Shown piece after piece: positions 1 to 6,411 of a stretch of 6,515 bases of DNA (the first letter of the stretch is position 1; every line of letters starts with the position of its first letter). A model generated the notes under the pieces. The model was given only the letters and a program-made list of their open reading frames with translations. It was not told where the DNA came from and did not search any database. The position numbers were made by a program, and so were the translations under genes. This DNA is from Fidelibacterota bacterium (GTDB taxonomy: Bacteria > Pseudomonadota > Alphaproteobacteria > Rhodospirillales > Rhodospirillaceae): assembly GCA_947473445.1 (NCBI GenBank), contig CANJEU010000128.1, positions 1 to 6,515 on the forward strand, written 5' to 3'.

Positions 1-1502
1 AGCACCGCAACCTGTGCTGCGTCGGTGACGACGATCAATCCATCTACTCCTGGCGCGGCGCCGAGGTCGGCAACATCCTGCGCTTCGAGAAAGATTTTCC
101 CGACGCGAAGGTCGTGCGTCTCGAACGCAATTACCGTTCGACGCCGACGATCCTTGCCGCCGCATCCCATCTCATCGCGCACAACGAAGGCCGCCTCGGC
201 AAGACTCTACGTTCAGGTCACGAGAACATCGAACAAGGCGCCCCCATAAAGGTGCGCGGCGTGTGGGACGGGGCGGAAGAAGCGCGCTGGCTGGTGGATG
301 AGATTGAAGTTCTGCAGCGTGCCGGTCACGCCCTCGATCAGATCGCCATCCTGGTGCGCGCCGGCTTCCAGATGCTTGAATTCGAAGAGCGATTGATCAC
401 CACCGGAATCCCTTATCGTGTCATCGGCGGCCCGCGCTTCTACGAGCGCATGGAAATTCGCGATGCCGTCGCCTATTTGCGGCTCATCCAACAGCCCGAG
501 GACGACCTCGCGTTCGAGCGTATTATCAACAAACCAAAGCGCGGCCTTGGCGATACCACCATTCAGAAAATCCACATCCTGGCGCGAGCCCAAGCTGTTT
601 CGATGATGGAAGCCAGCCTGCGCATGACTGAAACCGACGAGCTGCGGCCCCAAGCCCGCACCGCGCTCGCGTCCTTCTCTCGCGATATGGAGCGTTGGCG
701 TTCGCTGCGCGAGACCGTGGCTCCGGCCGAAATCGCGGCGCAAGTCCTCGAAGAGTCCGGCTACATCGAGATGTGGCAGAAAGATAAGTCGCCCGAAGGC
801 CCCGGCCGTCTGGACAACCTCAAGGAATTTGTTTCAGGCCTCGACGAGTGGGAAAACCTCGGCGGCTTCCTCGATCACGTCAGTCTCGTCATGGAGAACG
901 ATGCGAACGCGGGCGAGGCAGGCGTGACGTTGATGACTTTGCACAGCGCTAAGGGCCTTGAGTTCGACACCGTGTTCATGCCCGGCTGGGAGGAAGACAT
1001 TTTCCCCAATCGCCGCGCCCTAGATGAAAGCGGCGAGAAGGCTTTGGAAGAAGAGCGTCGCCTTGCATATGTGGGCATCACGCGCGCGCGCCGCCGGGCC
1101 TTTATTTCGTTCGCCGCCAATCGGCGCGTCTATAACCAATGGCAGTCCAGCATCCCTTCGCGCTTTGTCGAGGAACTGCCCAAAGAGAATGTCGAACAGG
1201 AATCCAATCCGGGCCTCTACGGCCATCGCGGTGGCGGTGGCGGCGACTGGCCCGGCTTCAATGATTCCGCGGGGGCCCGCAGCGGCGCGGGCATCCGCCG
1301 CCGCTTGGATATGGCGAACACCGGGACCTGGGAAGTCAAAGAACGCGTGAGCGCCAATGAGTTCCGCATCGGCGACCGCGTCTTCCACCAGAAGTTCGGC
1401 TACGGCATCGTGGAAGGGATCGACGATACCAAGCTCGACATCGCCTTCGACAAGGCGGGTCGTAAAAAAGTTCTCGATAGTTTTGTGGAGCCCTCCAAGT
1501 GA
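1..1502 (+). CDS. uvrD: UvrD/PcrA-type ATP-dependent DNA helicase (5'-truncated by window edge)
   Basis: Superfamily 1A 3'-to-5' DNA helicase of nucleotide-excision and mismatch repair and replication-fork maintenance. The reading frame is open from the first full codon at position 3, so the start, Walker A motif and DExx box lie outside the window; 499 residues are visible. Directly visible are the motif III region VGDDDQSIYSWRGAE (21-65), motif IV LERNYRST (120-143), a 2B-subdomain stretch with GGPRFYERMEIRDAVAYLRL (426-485) and PKRGLG, motif V VTLMTLHSAKGLEF (924-965), and motif VI EERRLAYVGITRARRR (about 1050-1097). After a Gly-rich linker (GGGGG near 1230) comes a C-terminal module with RVFHQKFGYGIVEGIDD and KKVLDSFVEP (1378-1496). 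This matches the Tudor-like tail of PcrA/UvrD, which in studied homologues contacts RNA polymerase. It ends in TGA overlapping the GTG start of the methyltransferase gene by 4 bp, so the two are probably cotranscribed. UvrD and PcrA cannot be separated from this fragment, so the symbol is by family. Confidence 0.96.
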   Translation, partial: HRNLCCVGDDDQSIYSWRGAEVGNILRFEKDFPDAKVVRLERNYRSTPTILAAASHLIAHNEGRLGKTLRSGHENIEQGAPIKVRGVWDGAEEARWLVDEIEVLQRAGHALDQIAILVRAGFQMLEFEERLITTGIPYRVIGGPRFYERMEIRDAVAYLRLIQQPEDDLAFERIINKPKRGLGDTTIQKIHILARAQAVSMMEASLRMTETDELRPQARTALASFSRDMERWRSLRETVAPAEIAAQVLEESGYIEMWQKDKSPEGPGRLDNLKEFVSGLDEWENLGGFLDHVSLVMENDANAGEAGVTLMTLHSAKGLEFDTVFMPGWEEDIFPNRRALDESGEKALEEERRLAYVGITRARRRAFISFAANRRVYNQWQSSIPSRFVEELPKENVEQESNPGLYGHRGGGGGDWPGFNDSAGARSGAGIRRRLDMANTGTWEVKERVSANEFRIGDRVFHQKFGYGIVEGIDDTKLDIAFDKAGRKKVLDSFVEPSK

Positions 1503-2383
1503 GCGACATCGGTTCGGCCTGGAGCGCGAAAGTCACCGTGCGCACGGAACACGCGGACGCGTTTGAACTCGCGTTCGCAGGCGTTGCGGGCGTCGTGAGC
1601 ATGTACGAAGCTCACCCCGACGGCTTTACCTGGACTGTCGAGGGTACTTTCGATGCCGCACCGCCGCGCGCCGAGCTTGCGCAGCGCGTCGCCCTCGCGG
1701 CCTCTAGTCTTGGGATCCCCGAACCCGAACTCATCATCGGCAAGGTGCCTGAGAAAGATTGGCTATCCGAGAGCGTCGCGGCGTTTCCGGCGCTGACGGC
1801 GGGGCGTTTCTATATTCACGGCGACCATGTCGAAGGCCCGTTTCCCCCCGGCGCGATCCGCATCCTCGTGAATGCCGCGACGGCGTTTGGTTCAGGCCAT
1901 CACGCCAGCACGCTCGGATGCCTGCTCGCGCTCGATGACCTCTCCCATCGCCGCAAGACGGTCGGCCGCGCGCTCGACATGGGCGCGGGGACCGCCATCC
2001 TTGCCATCGGCATGGCGAAAGCCTGGCGCACGCCGGTTGTCGCCGCCGACATCGATCCCGTGGCGGTGAAGGTCGGCCGCTATAACGCGAAGCGCAATGG
2101 TGTCGGCCCGCTTGTGCGCGCCGTGCTCAGCGAAGGCTGCGGCCAGCGCGAGGTGCAGCGCGGTGGACCCTACGACGTCATCACCGCGAACATCCTTGCG
2201 CGTCCTCTGGCGGCCATGTCCGCCGATCTTGCGCATCTGCTCGCGCCCGGCGGCACCTTGATCCTTGCGGGTTTCCTGCGCCATCATGAACAAATGGTGC
2301 TCACGCCCTACCGCATGCACGGCCTGCGCCTCGTGAAGCGCTACCGCCTCGCGCCGTGGACGACGTTAGTGCTGCGGAAGTAG
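1499..2383 (+). CDS. prmA: Ribosomal protein L11 methyltransferase (PrmA family)
   Basis: Probable SAM-dependent methyltransferase that N-methylates ribosomal protein L11 in the cytoplasm; 294 residues, the usual length for PrmA. The N-terminal third (about 1-115) corresponds to the substrate-recognition part and is poorly conserved. The catalytic domain shows AFGSGHHAST (129-138), the PrmA counterpart of the GTGxHxTT loop, then Rossmann motif I ALDMGAGTAILAI (158-170), the acidic ADIDP (183-187) that would hold the SAM ribose, and TANILARPL (229-237), the PrmA signature in place of NPPY. I chose the GTG start because it overlaps the helicase stop as GTGA and has GGAG (1487-1490) 8 nt upstream; this suggests translational coupling. 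Small departures from E. coli PrmA (GSGHH for GTGTH, AGT for SGI in motif I) look like lineage variation. It could methylate a different protein, but the family assignment is firm. Confidence 0.9.
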   Translation: MSDIGSAWSAKVTVRTEHADAFELAFAGVAGVVSMYEAHPDGFTWTVEGTFDAAPPRAELAQRVALAASSLGIPEPELIIGKVPEKDWLSESVAAFPALTAGRFYIHGDHVEGPFPPGAIRILVNAATAFGSGHHASTLGCLLALDDLSHRRKTVGRALDMGAGTAILAIGMAKAWRTPVVAADIDPVAVKVGRYNAKRNGVGPLVRAVLSEGCGQREVQRGGPYDVITANILARPLAAMSADLAHLLAPGGTLILAGFLRHHEQMVLTPYRMHGLRLVKRYRLAPWTTLVLRK

Positions 2384-2402
2384 CGCGGCCTTACGGCAGC
2401 AC
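2369..2402. terminator. Possible hairpin at the prmA/htrA convergent junction
   Basis: Perfect 7-bp inverted repeat, GTGCTGC (2369-2375) and GCAGCAC (2396-2402), around a 20-nt loop that contains both stop codons. It is centred on the 7-bp gap between two convergent genes, where a bidirectional terminator would be useful. There is no T-tract on either side, so it is not a canonical intrinsic terminator. Both proteins end in Val-Leu encoded GTG CTG, so the symmetry may simply be a coding coincidence. Confidence 0.2.
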
Positions 2403-3833
2403 CAACACCATCTCGCGGTCTTCGCGCTTGAGGAACAGCACGGTTTGACTCTTTGCTGTCCCGAGCAATTCTTCCAGCTGCGCCGCGGTTTTGACGGGCT
2501 TGCGATTGACGGCGGTGATGAGGTCGCCTTCGCGCAGATCAATGGCCGCGGCGGGGGAGTTCTCCGCGACTTCGCGCACGCGCACGCCTTCGGGCGTATT
2601 TTCAAGGATCGCGCCCATCACTTGGCTCGGCTGCGCGGGTTCGGGCGCCGCGGCGGCTTGCTGCGCGGGGTTGGCCTTTTCGACCGCGAGTTCGAACTCG
2701 CGATCCTTCCCGTCGCGAACGACGCCGACCTTAACGCTTGTACCCGGCTTCACGAGCCCGACGCGATTACGCACGTTGGCTGATCCTTCGACGGCCGCGC
2801 CGTCCAGCGTGACAATCACATCCCCGGCCTCGATACCGGCTTTGTCGGCGGGCGATCCCGGCTCTACGCTGTTCACGAGCGCGCCACGGTTTGTGGTCAG
2901 GCCGAGGTTCTGCGCGAGTTCGGGGGTTACGTCGCGGATCGCCACGCCGATCCGGCCACGGCTCACTTCTCCGTTCTGGATCAATTGATCCATCACGTTC
3001 GAGGCGATGCTCACCGGTACGGCGAACCCGATGCCGATATTGGCCCCGGGCCCGATAATGACTGTAGGCGTGCCGATCAGTTCGCCCTTGAGATTGACCA
3101 GGGCGCCGCCGGAGTTGCCGGGATTGATGGCGGCGTCCGTTTGTATGAAATCCTCATAACCCTGATCGATGAAGCCGGCGCGGCCCATGGCCGAGATAAT
3201 CCCGCTGGTGACCGTCTGGCCCAAGCCGAACGGATTGCCGACGGCGAGCACGTAATCGCCGACTTGCATCTGCGACATGTCGCCGAGGGGAAGGGCGGTC
3301 AGGTTGTCGGCCTCGATCTTGAGCAGGGCAAGGTCCGTCGCCTGGTCCTTGCCGACGACCGTGGCGGTGAAGGTGCGGCGATCCTTGAGCGTCACCGCGA
3401 TATCGGTCGCCTTATCGACGACGTGGAAATTGGTCAGCACATAACCTTGCTTGGCGTCGACGATGACGCCTGACCCCACGGACGAACGCTCTTGTTTGGG
3501 CAGTTCATCGGGCACACCGAAGAACCTACGGAAGCGGGGGTCCCTCAGGGCCGGCGGCAAATCGGCGGCCTCAGACTCGGCCTTCACCTGAATGTTCACA
3601 ACCGCCGGCGTCACGCGTTCGACGATGTCCGCGACACCGGTGTAGGGAACCGGCGCGCCCGCGGGACCGCCCACCAGACCCGAGGCGGCCGGAGCATCCG
3701 GCGCGGCGGTCGGGGACTGAAGGGTTATGTCCGGCAAGGGCAGTTTGATGTCGCCGTCCTGCAGCAACATCACCGTGCCGCCGAACGCGGCCAGGACCAG
3801 CAGGGAAACGACAAAGGTTTTTGCGCGGGACAT
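2391..3833 (-). CDS. degP: Do-family periplasmic serine protease/chaperone (HtrA/DegP-like)
   Basis: Envelope quality-control protease that degrades or holds misfolded exported proteins; 480 residues, normal for a two-PDZ Do protease. Residues 1-25 are a short basic start and hydrophobic stretch (KTFVVSLLVLAAFGG), an uncleaved anchor or signal peptide directing it to the periplasm. A Pro/Ala-rich linker follows (about 38-64). The trypsin-like domain (about 65-285) carries the full catalytic triad: H137 in TNFHVVD, D167 in ATDLALLK, and S241 in NPGNSGGALVN. PDZ1 spans about 292-385 (GRIGVAIRDVT onward), a Gln/Ala/Pro linker about 388-404, and PDZ2 about 405-478. One oddity is TPTV at 255-258, where family members normally have INTA beside the substrate cleft. 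The ATG start is preceded by a weak GAGAG 5 nt upstream. The gene converges on prmA and diverges from btaA. It could equally be named degQ, mucD or htrA; the family is certain and the exact subtype is not. Confidence 0.95.
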   Translation of the reverse strand: MSRAKTFVVSLLVLAAFGGTVMLLQDGDIKLPLPDITLQSPTAAPDAPAASGLVGGPAGAPVPYTGVADIVERVTPAVVNIQVKAESEAADLPPALRDPRFRRFFGVPDELPKQERSSVGSGVIVDAKQGYVLTNFHVVDKATDIAVTLKDRRTFTATVVGKDQATDLALLKIEADNLTALPLGDMSQMQVGDYVLAVGNPFGLGQTVTSGIISAMGRAGFIDQGYEDFIQTDAAINPGNSGGALVNLKGELIGTPTVIIGPGANIGIGFAVPVSIASNVMDQLIQNGEVSRGRIGVAIRDVTPELAQNLGLTTNRGALVNSVEPGSPADKAGIEAGDVIVTLDGAAVEGSANVRNRVGLVKPGTSVKVGVVRDGKDREFELAVEKANPAQQAAAAPEPAQPSQVMGAILENTPEGVRVREVAENSPAAAIDLREGDLITAVNRKPVKTAAQLEELLGTAKSQTVLFLKREDREMVLVLP

Positions 3834-3907
3834 ATGGGCTCTCGGGTGAATTTAGCTGTGATGTGGGGGGATTAGTGCGCTGGTCAAGGAGGGTGGTCCA
3901 CTTCGCG

Positions 3908-3936
3908 TATATCTTCAAATCCAAAATCAGTAACAA
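3908..3936 (-). promoter_or_regulatory. Candidate promoter for htrA
   Basis: On the minus strand, TTGTTA (complement of 3931-3936) and GATATA (complement of 3908-3913) are separated by 17 bp. They match the sigma-70 consensus only 4/6 and 3/6. Shifting the -10 by two bases gives TATACG, 4/6, at a 19-bp spacing. Support comes from position, about 75 bp upstream of the htrA start, in the only AT-rich patch. No sigma-E-type or sigma-32-type heat-shock element was recognised, although htrA genes are often under such control. Confidence 0.3.
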
Positions 3937-3942
3937 AATCAG
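3923..3942. repeat. 8-bp direct repeat AAAATCAG x2
   Basis: AAAATCAG occurs at 3923-3930 and again at 3935-3942, separated by TAAC (12-bp period). It overlaps the candidate htrA -35 element. A tandem direct repeat near one helical turn is the kind of site used by response regulators, but it matches no operator I can name. Confidence 0.5.
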
Positions 3943-4058
3943 ATAATTACCGCGTCGCTGGCCGTCCGCCTCTTCTCAAGTGCATCGATCCGCGCCTCCA
4001 ATGCGCCACATCTCGTAGCCTGGACGGCGGAGGGATGACAATTTGTTGATTGCTTCAT
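3939..4058 (-). CDS. Doubtful 39-residue small ORF
   Basis: ATG-initiated ORF (ATG as the complement of 4056-4058, TGA as the complement of 3939-3941) in the gap between htrA and btaA, running toward htrA. It encodes a polar N-terminus with two cysteines (residues 7 and 17) and a short charged helix-like segment, ALEARIDALEKRR (19-31), that could form a brief coiled coil. There is no clear Shine-Dalgarno sequence, and its third codon positions are less GC-biased than in the flanking genes. A 39-codon ORF is expected by chance in DNA of this composition. It may be non-coding, a small protein gene, or the degraded tail of an older gene; I recognise no family. Confidence 0.15.
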   Translation of the reverse strand: MKQSTNCHPSAVQATRCGALEARIDALEKRRTASDAVII

Positions 4059-4062
4059 GTAA

Positions 4063-4080
4063 CCGTCACGACGACGTCAC
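4063..4080 (+). promoter_or_regulatory. Candidate Pho box (PhoB site) upstream of btaA
   Basis: CCGTCAC (4063-4069), 4 bp, then ACGTCAC (4074-4080): two 7-bp direct repeats with the exact 7-4-7 layout and 11-bp period of PhoB sites. Against the half-site CTGTCAY they match 6/7 and 5/7. One period further upstream, GCTTCAT (4052-4058) keeps the TCAT core. The spacer is GC-rich where consensus sites are AT-rich, and no good -10 follows at the expected distance (CATGGT at 4091-4096 is 3/6). Known biology supports it: betaine-lipid genes in several alphaproteobacteria are induced by phosphate starvation through PhoB. It lies 62 bp before the chosen btaA start. Confidence 0.4.
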
Positions 4081-4142
4081 AACAAGCGCGCATGGTGTGG
4101 CGCTCTCTCTTGCCACCTTTAAGCGTGCAGGTCTTCCCACCA

Positions 4143-5360
4143 ATGTCAGATCAAGCGAGCGCCGTGCTGATTCGAGACGCGGTCCACAGCTCTAGCCCAA
4201 CCCTCAGCCGCAGCGACAACCGTTTTGCCAAAACCTTTGACCGCTTGGTCTACACGCAGATTTGGGAAGATCCCGAAGTCGACATCGAGGCCATGGCGCT
4301 GAGACCTGGCCACCGCGTCGCGACGATCTGTTCGGCCGGTTGCAATGCTCTTTCCTACCTGACAGCCGCCGATAACGTGGAAGTCACGGCAATTGACCTC
4401 AATTTCGCCCACTTATCGCTCGCCGGTCTGAAGCGCGCCGCGCTGCGAACGCTCGACTCTCACGACGACTTTCGCTCGCTCTTCGTTGCCGCGGCGGGCG
4501 AGCGTAACCGCAGCCTCTATGAGCAGAAAATTGCGCCGGCGCTTCACCCAGACATGAAGACTTATTGGGAAAAAGGCCGCCGTCCGCGATACCAGGATTT
4601 CGTATCGGGCTTTTTCAAGAAGGGTCTTCTCGGAACGGCGATCACTCTCAGCCGTATCCTCGCGCGGCTGCACGGCGTAAACCTCGAACAGGGTCTAAAC
4701 CTCGACGATGCTGATAAACAGCGCGCCTGGGCCCGCACGCACCTCCGCCCAATCTTCGAAGGACGGTTGCTCTCTCTGTTCTTCTCGCTCCGGCATCCGC
4801 TCTTCCTGCTTGGCATACCGCCGCGGCAATTTAATCTTCTGTGCGATGGCCGCCCGAACGATATGGCCCACGTTCTGGCAACGCGGACAGAGCAACTCGT
4901 GGGGGCCGCCAAATCGAGCGAGAACTACTTCCTGTGGCAGGCCTTTACGCACGGATATGCGCCGAACGCCGATGGCCGCGCCCTGCCGCCTTATCTCGCA
5001 CGCGAGAATTTCGACGCGATGCGCCGCCGCGCAAATAGCCTGCACCTTGAGCATGACTCGATGACGGGTTTTCTGGCGCGCCAGGAAGCCGGCTCATTCG
5101 ACCGCTATGTTCTCCTCGATGCGCAAGATTGGATGGACGCGCGAACTTTGGCGGACCTATGGAGCCAGATCGGACGCACGGCCCGTCCCGGTGCGCGCGT
5201 GATTTTCCGCACGGCCGGCACGAGCGCGCCGTTTAACGACTGTGGCTCCGCTGGCGCATGGTCGGGCTGGCGTCGGCTCGACGAGCTATCAAATCGCCTT
5301 CACGCCCGTGACCGTTCGGGCATCTACGGCAACTTCCATGTCTATGAACTGGCCGCCTGA
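4143..5360 (+). CDS. btaA: BtaA-family S-adenosylmethionine:diacylglycerol 3-amino-3-carboxypropyltransferase
   Basis: First committed enzyme of betaine-lipid synthesis. It transfers the 3-amino-3-carboxypropyl group of SAM, not its methyl, to diacylglycerol, making diacylglyceryl-homoserine at the inner membrane. At 405 residues it is close to characterised BtaA proteins (DUF3419 family). Visible signatures are LVYTQIWEDPEVD (35-47), the SAM-binding SAGCNALSYL (64-73) followed by AIDLN (83-87), YWEKGRRPRY (141-150), RHPLFLLGIPPRQF (217-230), NYFLWQAF (261-268), DRYVLLDAQDWM (320-331), VIFRTAG (353-359) and RSGIYGNFHVYEL (391-403). The frame extends upstream to a TTG at 4050 and an ATG at 4092. 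I chose ATG 4143 because it gives normal family length, keeps the coding region out of the Pho-box-like promoter, and the 31 upstream residues look non-family. Its Shine-Dalgarno is weak (GCAGG, 11 nt upstream). It diverges from htrA and is coupled to the next gene. The usual partner btaB is not adjacent. Confidence 0.9.
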   Translation: MSDQASAVLIRDAVHSSSPTLSRSDNRFAKTFDRLVYTQIWEDPEVDIEAMALRPGHRVATICSAGCNALSYLTAADNVEVTAIDLNFAHLSLAGLKRAALRTLDSHDDFRSLFVAAAGERNRSLYEQKIAPALHPDMKTYWEKGRRPRYQDFVSGFFKKGLLGTAITLSRILARLHGVNLEQGLNLDDADKQRAWARTHLRPIFEGRLLSLFFSLRHPLFLLGIPPRQFNLLCDGRPNDMAHVLATRTEQLVGAAKSSENYFLWQAFTHGYAPNADGRALPPYLARENFDAMRRRANSLHLEHDSMTGFLARQEAGSFDRYVLLDAQDWMDARTLADLWSQIGRTARPGARVIFRTAGTSAPFNDCGSAGAWSGWRRLDELSNRLHARDRSGIYGNFHVYELAA

Positions 5361-6411
5361 GCGGAGCGATATCACATCATGGATCGGAAATGGCCGGGCG
5401 CGCCTGGACGTCATCACCTCCGGCGGCAAACGCTGGCCGGTTACGTTAGGGGACGCGGACCAGGGGCCACAAGCGACGTGGTTGACGTCTCTCGTCTCCG
5501 CGCTCGTCGGGACTCCGAAGGACGAAGCGACCTCGGACAGCACGGCGGCTGGCCGGTTTTTGCGCTTCGTCCTGAGCGCCGTCGAGCGTGTGAGTCAATT
5601 CGCAGGGGCGGACAAAGCCGCGATCGTTAATAACGCGCTCCTGTCGGTTTCGCCGGTCGGTCCGTCGCAGCTGCATGGACTTGCCGGCGCGCTGGCCGCA
5701 GCGTCGGCACGCTGGCCCAAACGCGTCATTTTCGCGCGCGGGATTGTCGCCGGGCGTGATGCGGTGAAGGCCTGCGCTTCCCTGGCCGGAGGTATCTCGT
5801 TTCCCAATCGCGTCTGCTACACGTTCGATATGACGACCGGGCAATTGCCCGACAAGATCAACGCGCAGCGCGATAGCGCGCTCTTGCGCAAGGGTAAGCT
5901 GACGCGCCTCAGTCACGACGCGTTCACGCCGGACGATCTTGCACGCGCGCATGCGCAGTACACCTCTGTGTATATCGGACGCCACGGGGGCCGAAATCCG
6001 CATCTCAGCGCCCAATTCTTTGACGATCTTCACCGGGCGAAGGGCGCGGAGTTCTTTGGGCTGAAGTCGGACGGCGTCCTTGTGGCTTTTGTCGCCTTGC
6101 GTGATCACGGCGATTTCCTGTCGGTGCCACTCCTGGGTTATCGTACCGACGCCGATAAGAAGGTGGGACTTTATCGGCAGATCTTCGCTCTGGCCCTTGA
6201 GGTCGGACGCGAGCGGAAAACGGTGGTCAACTTCGGCGCAGGGGCCAGCCACTACAAGAAGCTGCGCGGCGCAACGGCTGCGGTCGAATATATGATCATC
6301 ATTCCGACGCGGGCTACCCTGCTCGGCCGCGCGATTCACGCCATGCTCAAAGCCTCGGAAGAACCTCTCGATCGCCTCGTGCCGAAGGCGATCATGCACT
6401 TCGATGGCTGA
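5338..6411 (+). CDS. Probable tandem-GNAT-fold N-acyltransferase, partner of BtaA
   Basis: 357-residue protein of no named family that I can give with certainty. The C-terminal part (about 185-323) reads as a GNAT/FemAB-like acyltransferase domain: YIGRHGGRNPHLSAQFF (212-228), GLKSDGVLVAFVAL (241-254), PLLGYRT (264-270), GLYRQIFALALEVG (277-290) and NFGAGASHYKKLRG (298-311), then VEYMIII. The N-terminal part (about 95-170: SARWPKRVIFARG, then SFPNRVCYTFDMTTG) resembles a second, degenerate GNAT half, as in FemAB-like enzymes. No signal peptide or membrane span is evident. ATG 5338 and ATG 5344 (two codons later) are both plausible starts; either lies inside the end of btaA (23- or 17-bp overlap) with no clear Shine-Dalgarno, so translation is probably coupled. 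The context suggests it acts on the BtaA product or on lipids: an acyl or aminoacyl group moved to the free amine of diacylglyceryl-homoserine is conceivable, but that is inference. The fold call is moderate and the substrate unknown. Confidence 0.8.
   Translation: MSMNWPPERSDITSWIGNGRARLDVITSGGKRWPVTLGDADQGPQATWLTSLVSALVGTPKDEATSDSTAAGRFLRFVLSAVERVSQFAGADKAAIVNNALLSVSPVGPSQLHGLAGALAAASARWPKRVIFARGIVAGRDAVKACASLAGGISFPNRVCYTFDMTTGQLPDKINAQRDSALLRKGKLTRLSHDAFTPDDLARAHAQYTSVYIGRHGGRNPHLSAQFFDDLHRAKGAEFFGLKSDGVLVAFVALRDHGDFLSVPLLGYRTDADKKVGLYRQIFALALEVGRERKTVVNFGAGASHYKKLRGATAAVEYMIIIPTRATLLGRAIHAMLKASEEPLDRLVPKAIMHFDG

Larger units (their letters stand above)
3834..4142. other. Intergenic region between divergent htrA and btaA
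   Basis: 309 bp between two divergent genes, so it must hold both promoters. An AT-rich patch (about 3905-3950), distinct from the GC-rich surroundings, contains a candidate htrA promoter and an 8-bp direct repeat. The part nearer btaA contains the Pho-box-like repeats (4063-4080). A 39-codon minus-strand ORF (3939-4058) is the only coding possibility and is weak. No tRNA, riboswitch or intrinsic terminator was recognised. Confidence 0.7.

Noticed and set aside
213..743. 176-codon minus-strand open frame opposite the helicase gene
   Set aside because: It lies wholly opposite conserved helicase coding sequence and shows no recognisable motif.
2985..3473. 162-codon plus-strand open frame opposite htrA
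   Set aside because: It is antisense to the protease domain carrying the intact His-Asp-Ser triad; its Asp/Gly/His-rich translation has no family resemblance.
3886..3893. AAGGAGGG, a strong Shine-Dalgarno-like string on the plus strand between htrA and btaA
   Set aside because: The only start in range is a GTG directly abutting it, and the frame closes at a TAA about 50 bp later; no gene follows.
4050..4142. N-terminal extension of BtaA from TTG 4050 or ATG 4092
   Set aside because: The extra residues do not look like BtaA, TTG is a poor start, and the region holds the Pho-box-like repeats. ATG 4143 gives the expected length.
5242..5337. Longer N-terminus for the acyltransferase starting inside btaA
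   Set aside because: It would overlap btaA by more than 100 bp across its conserved C-terminal motifs. ATG 5338 or 5344 is far more likely.
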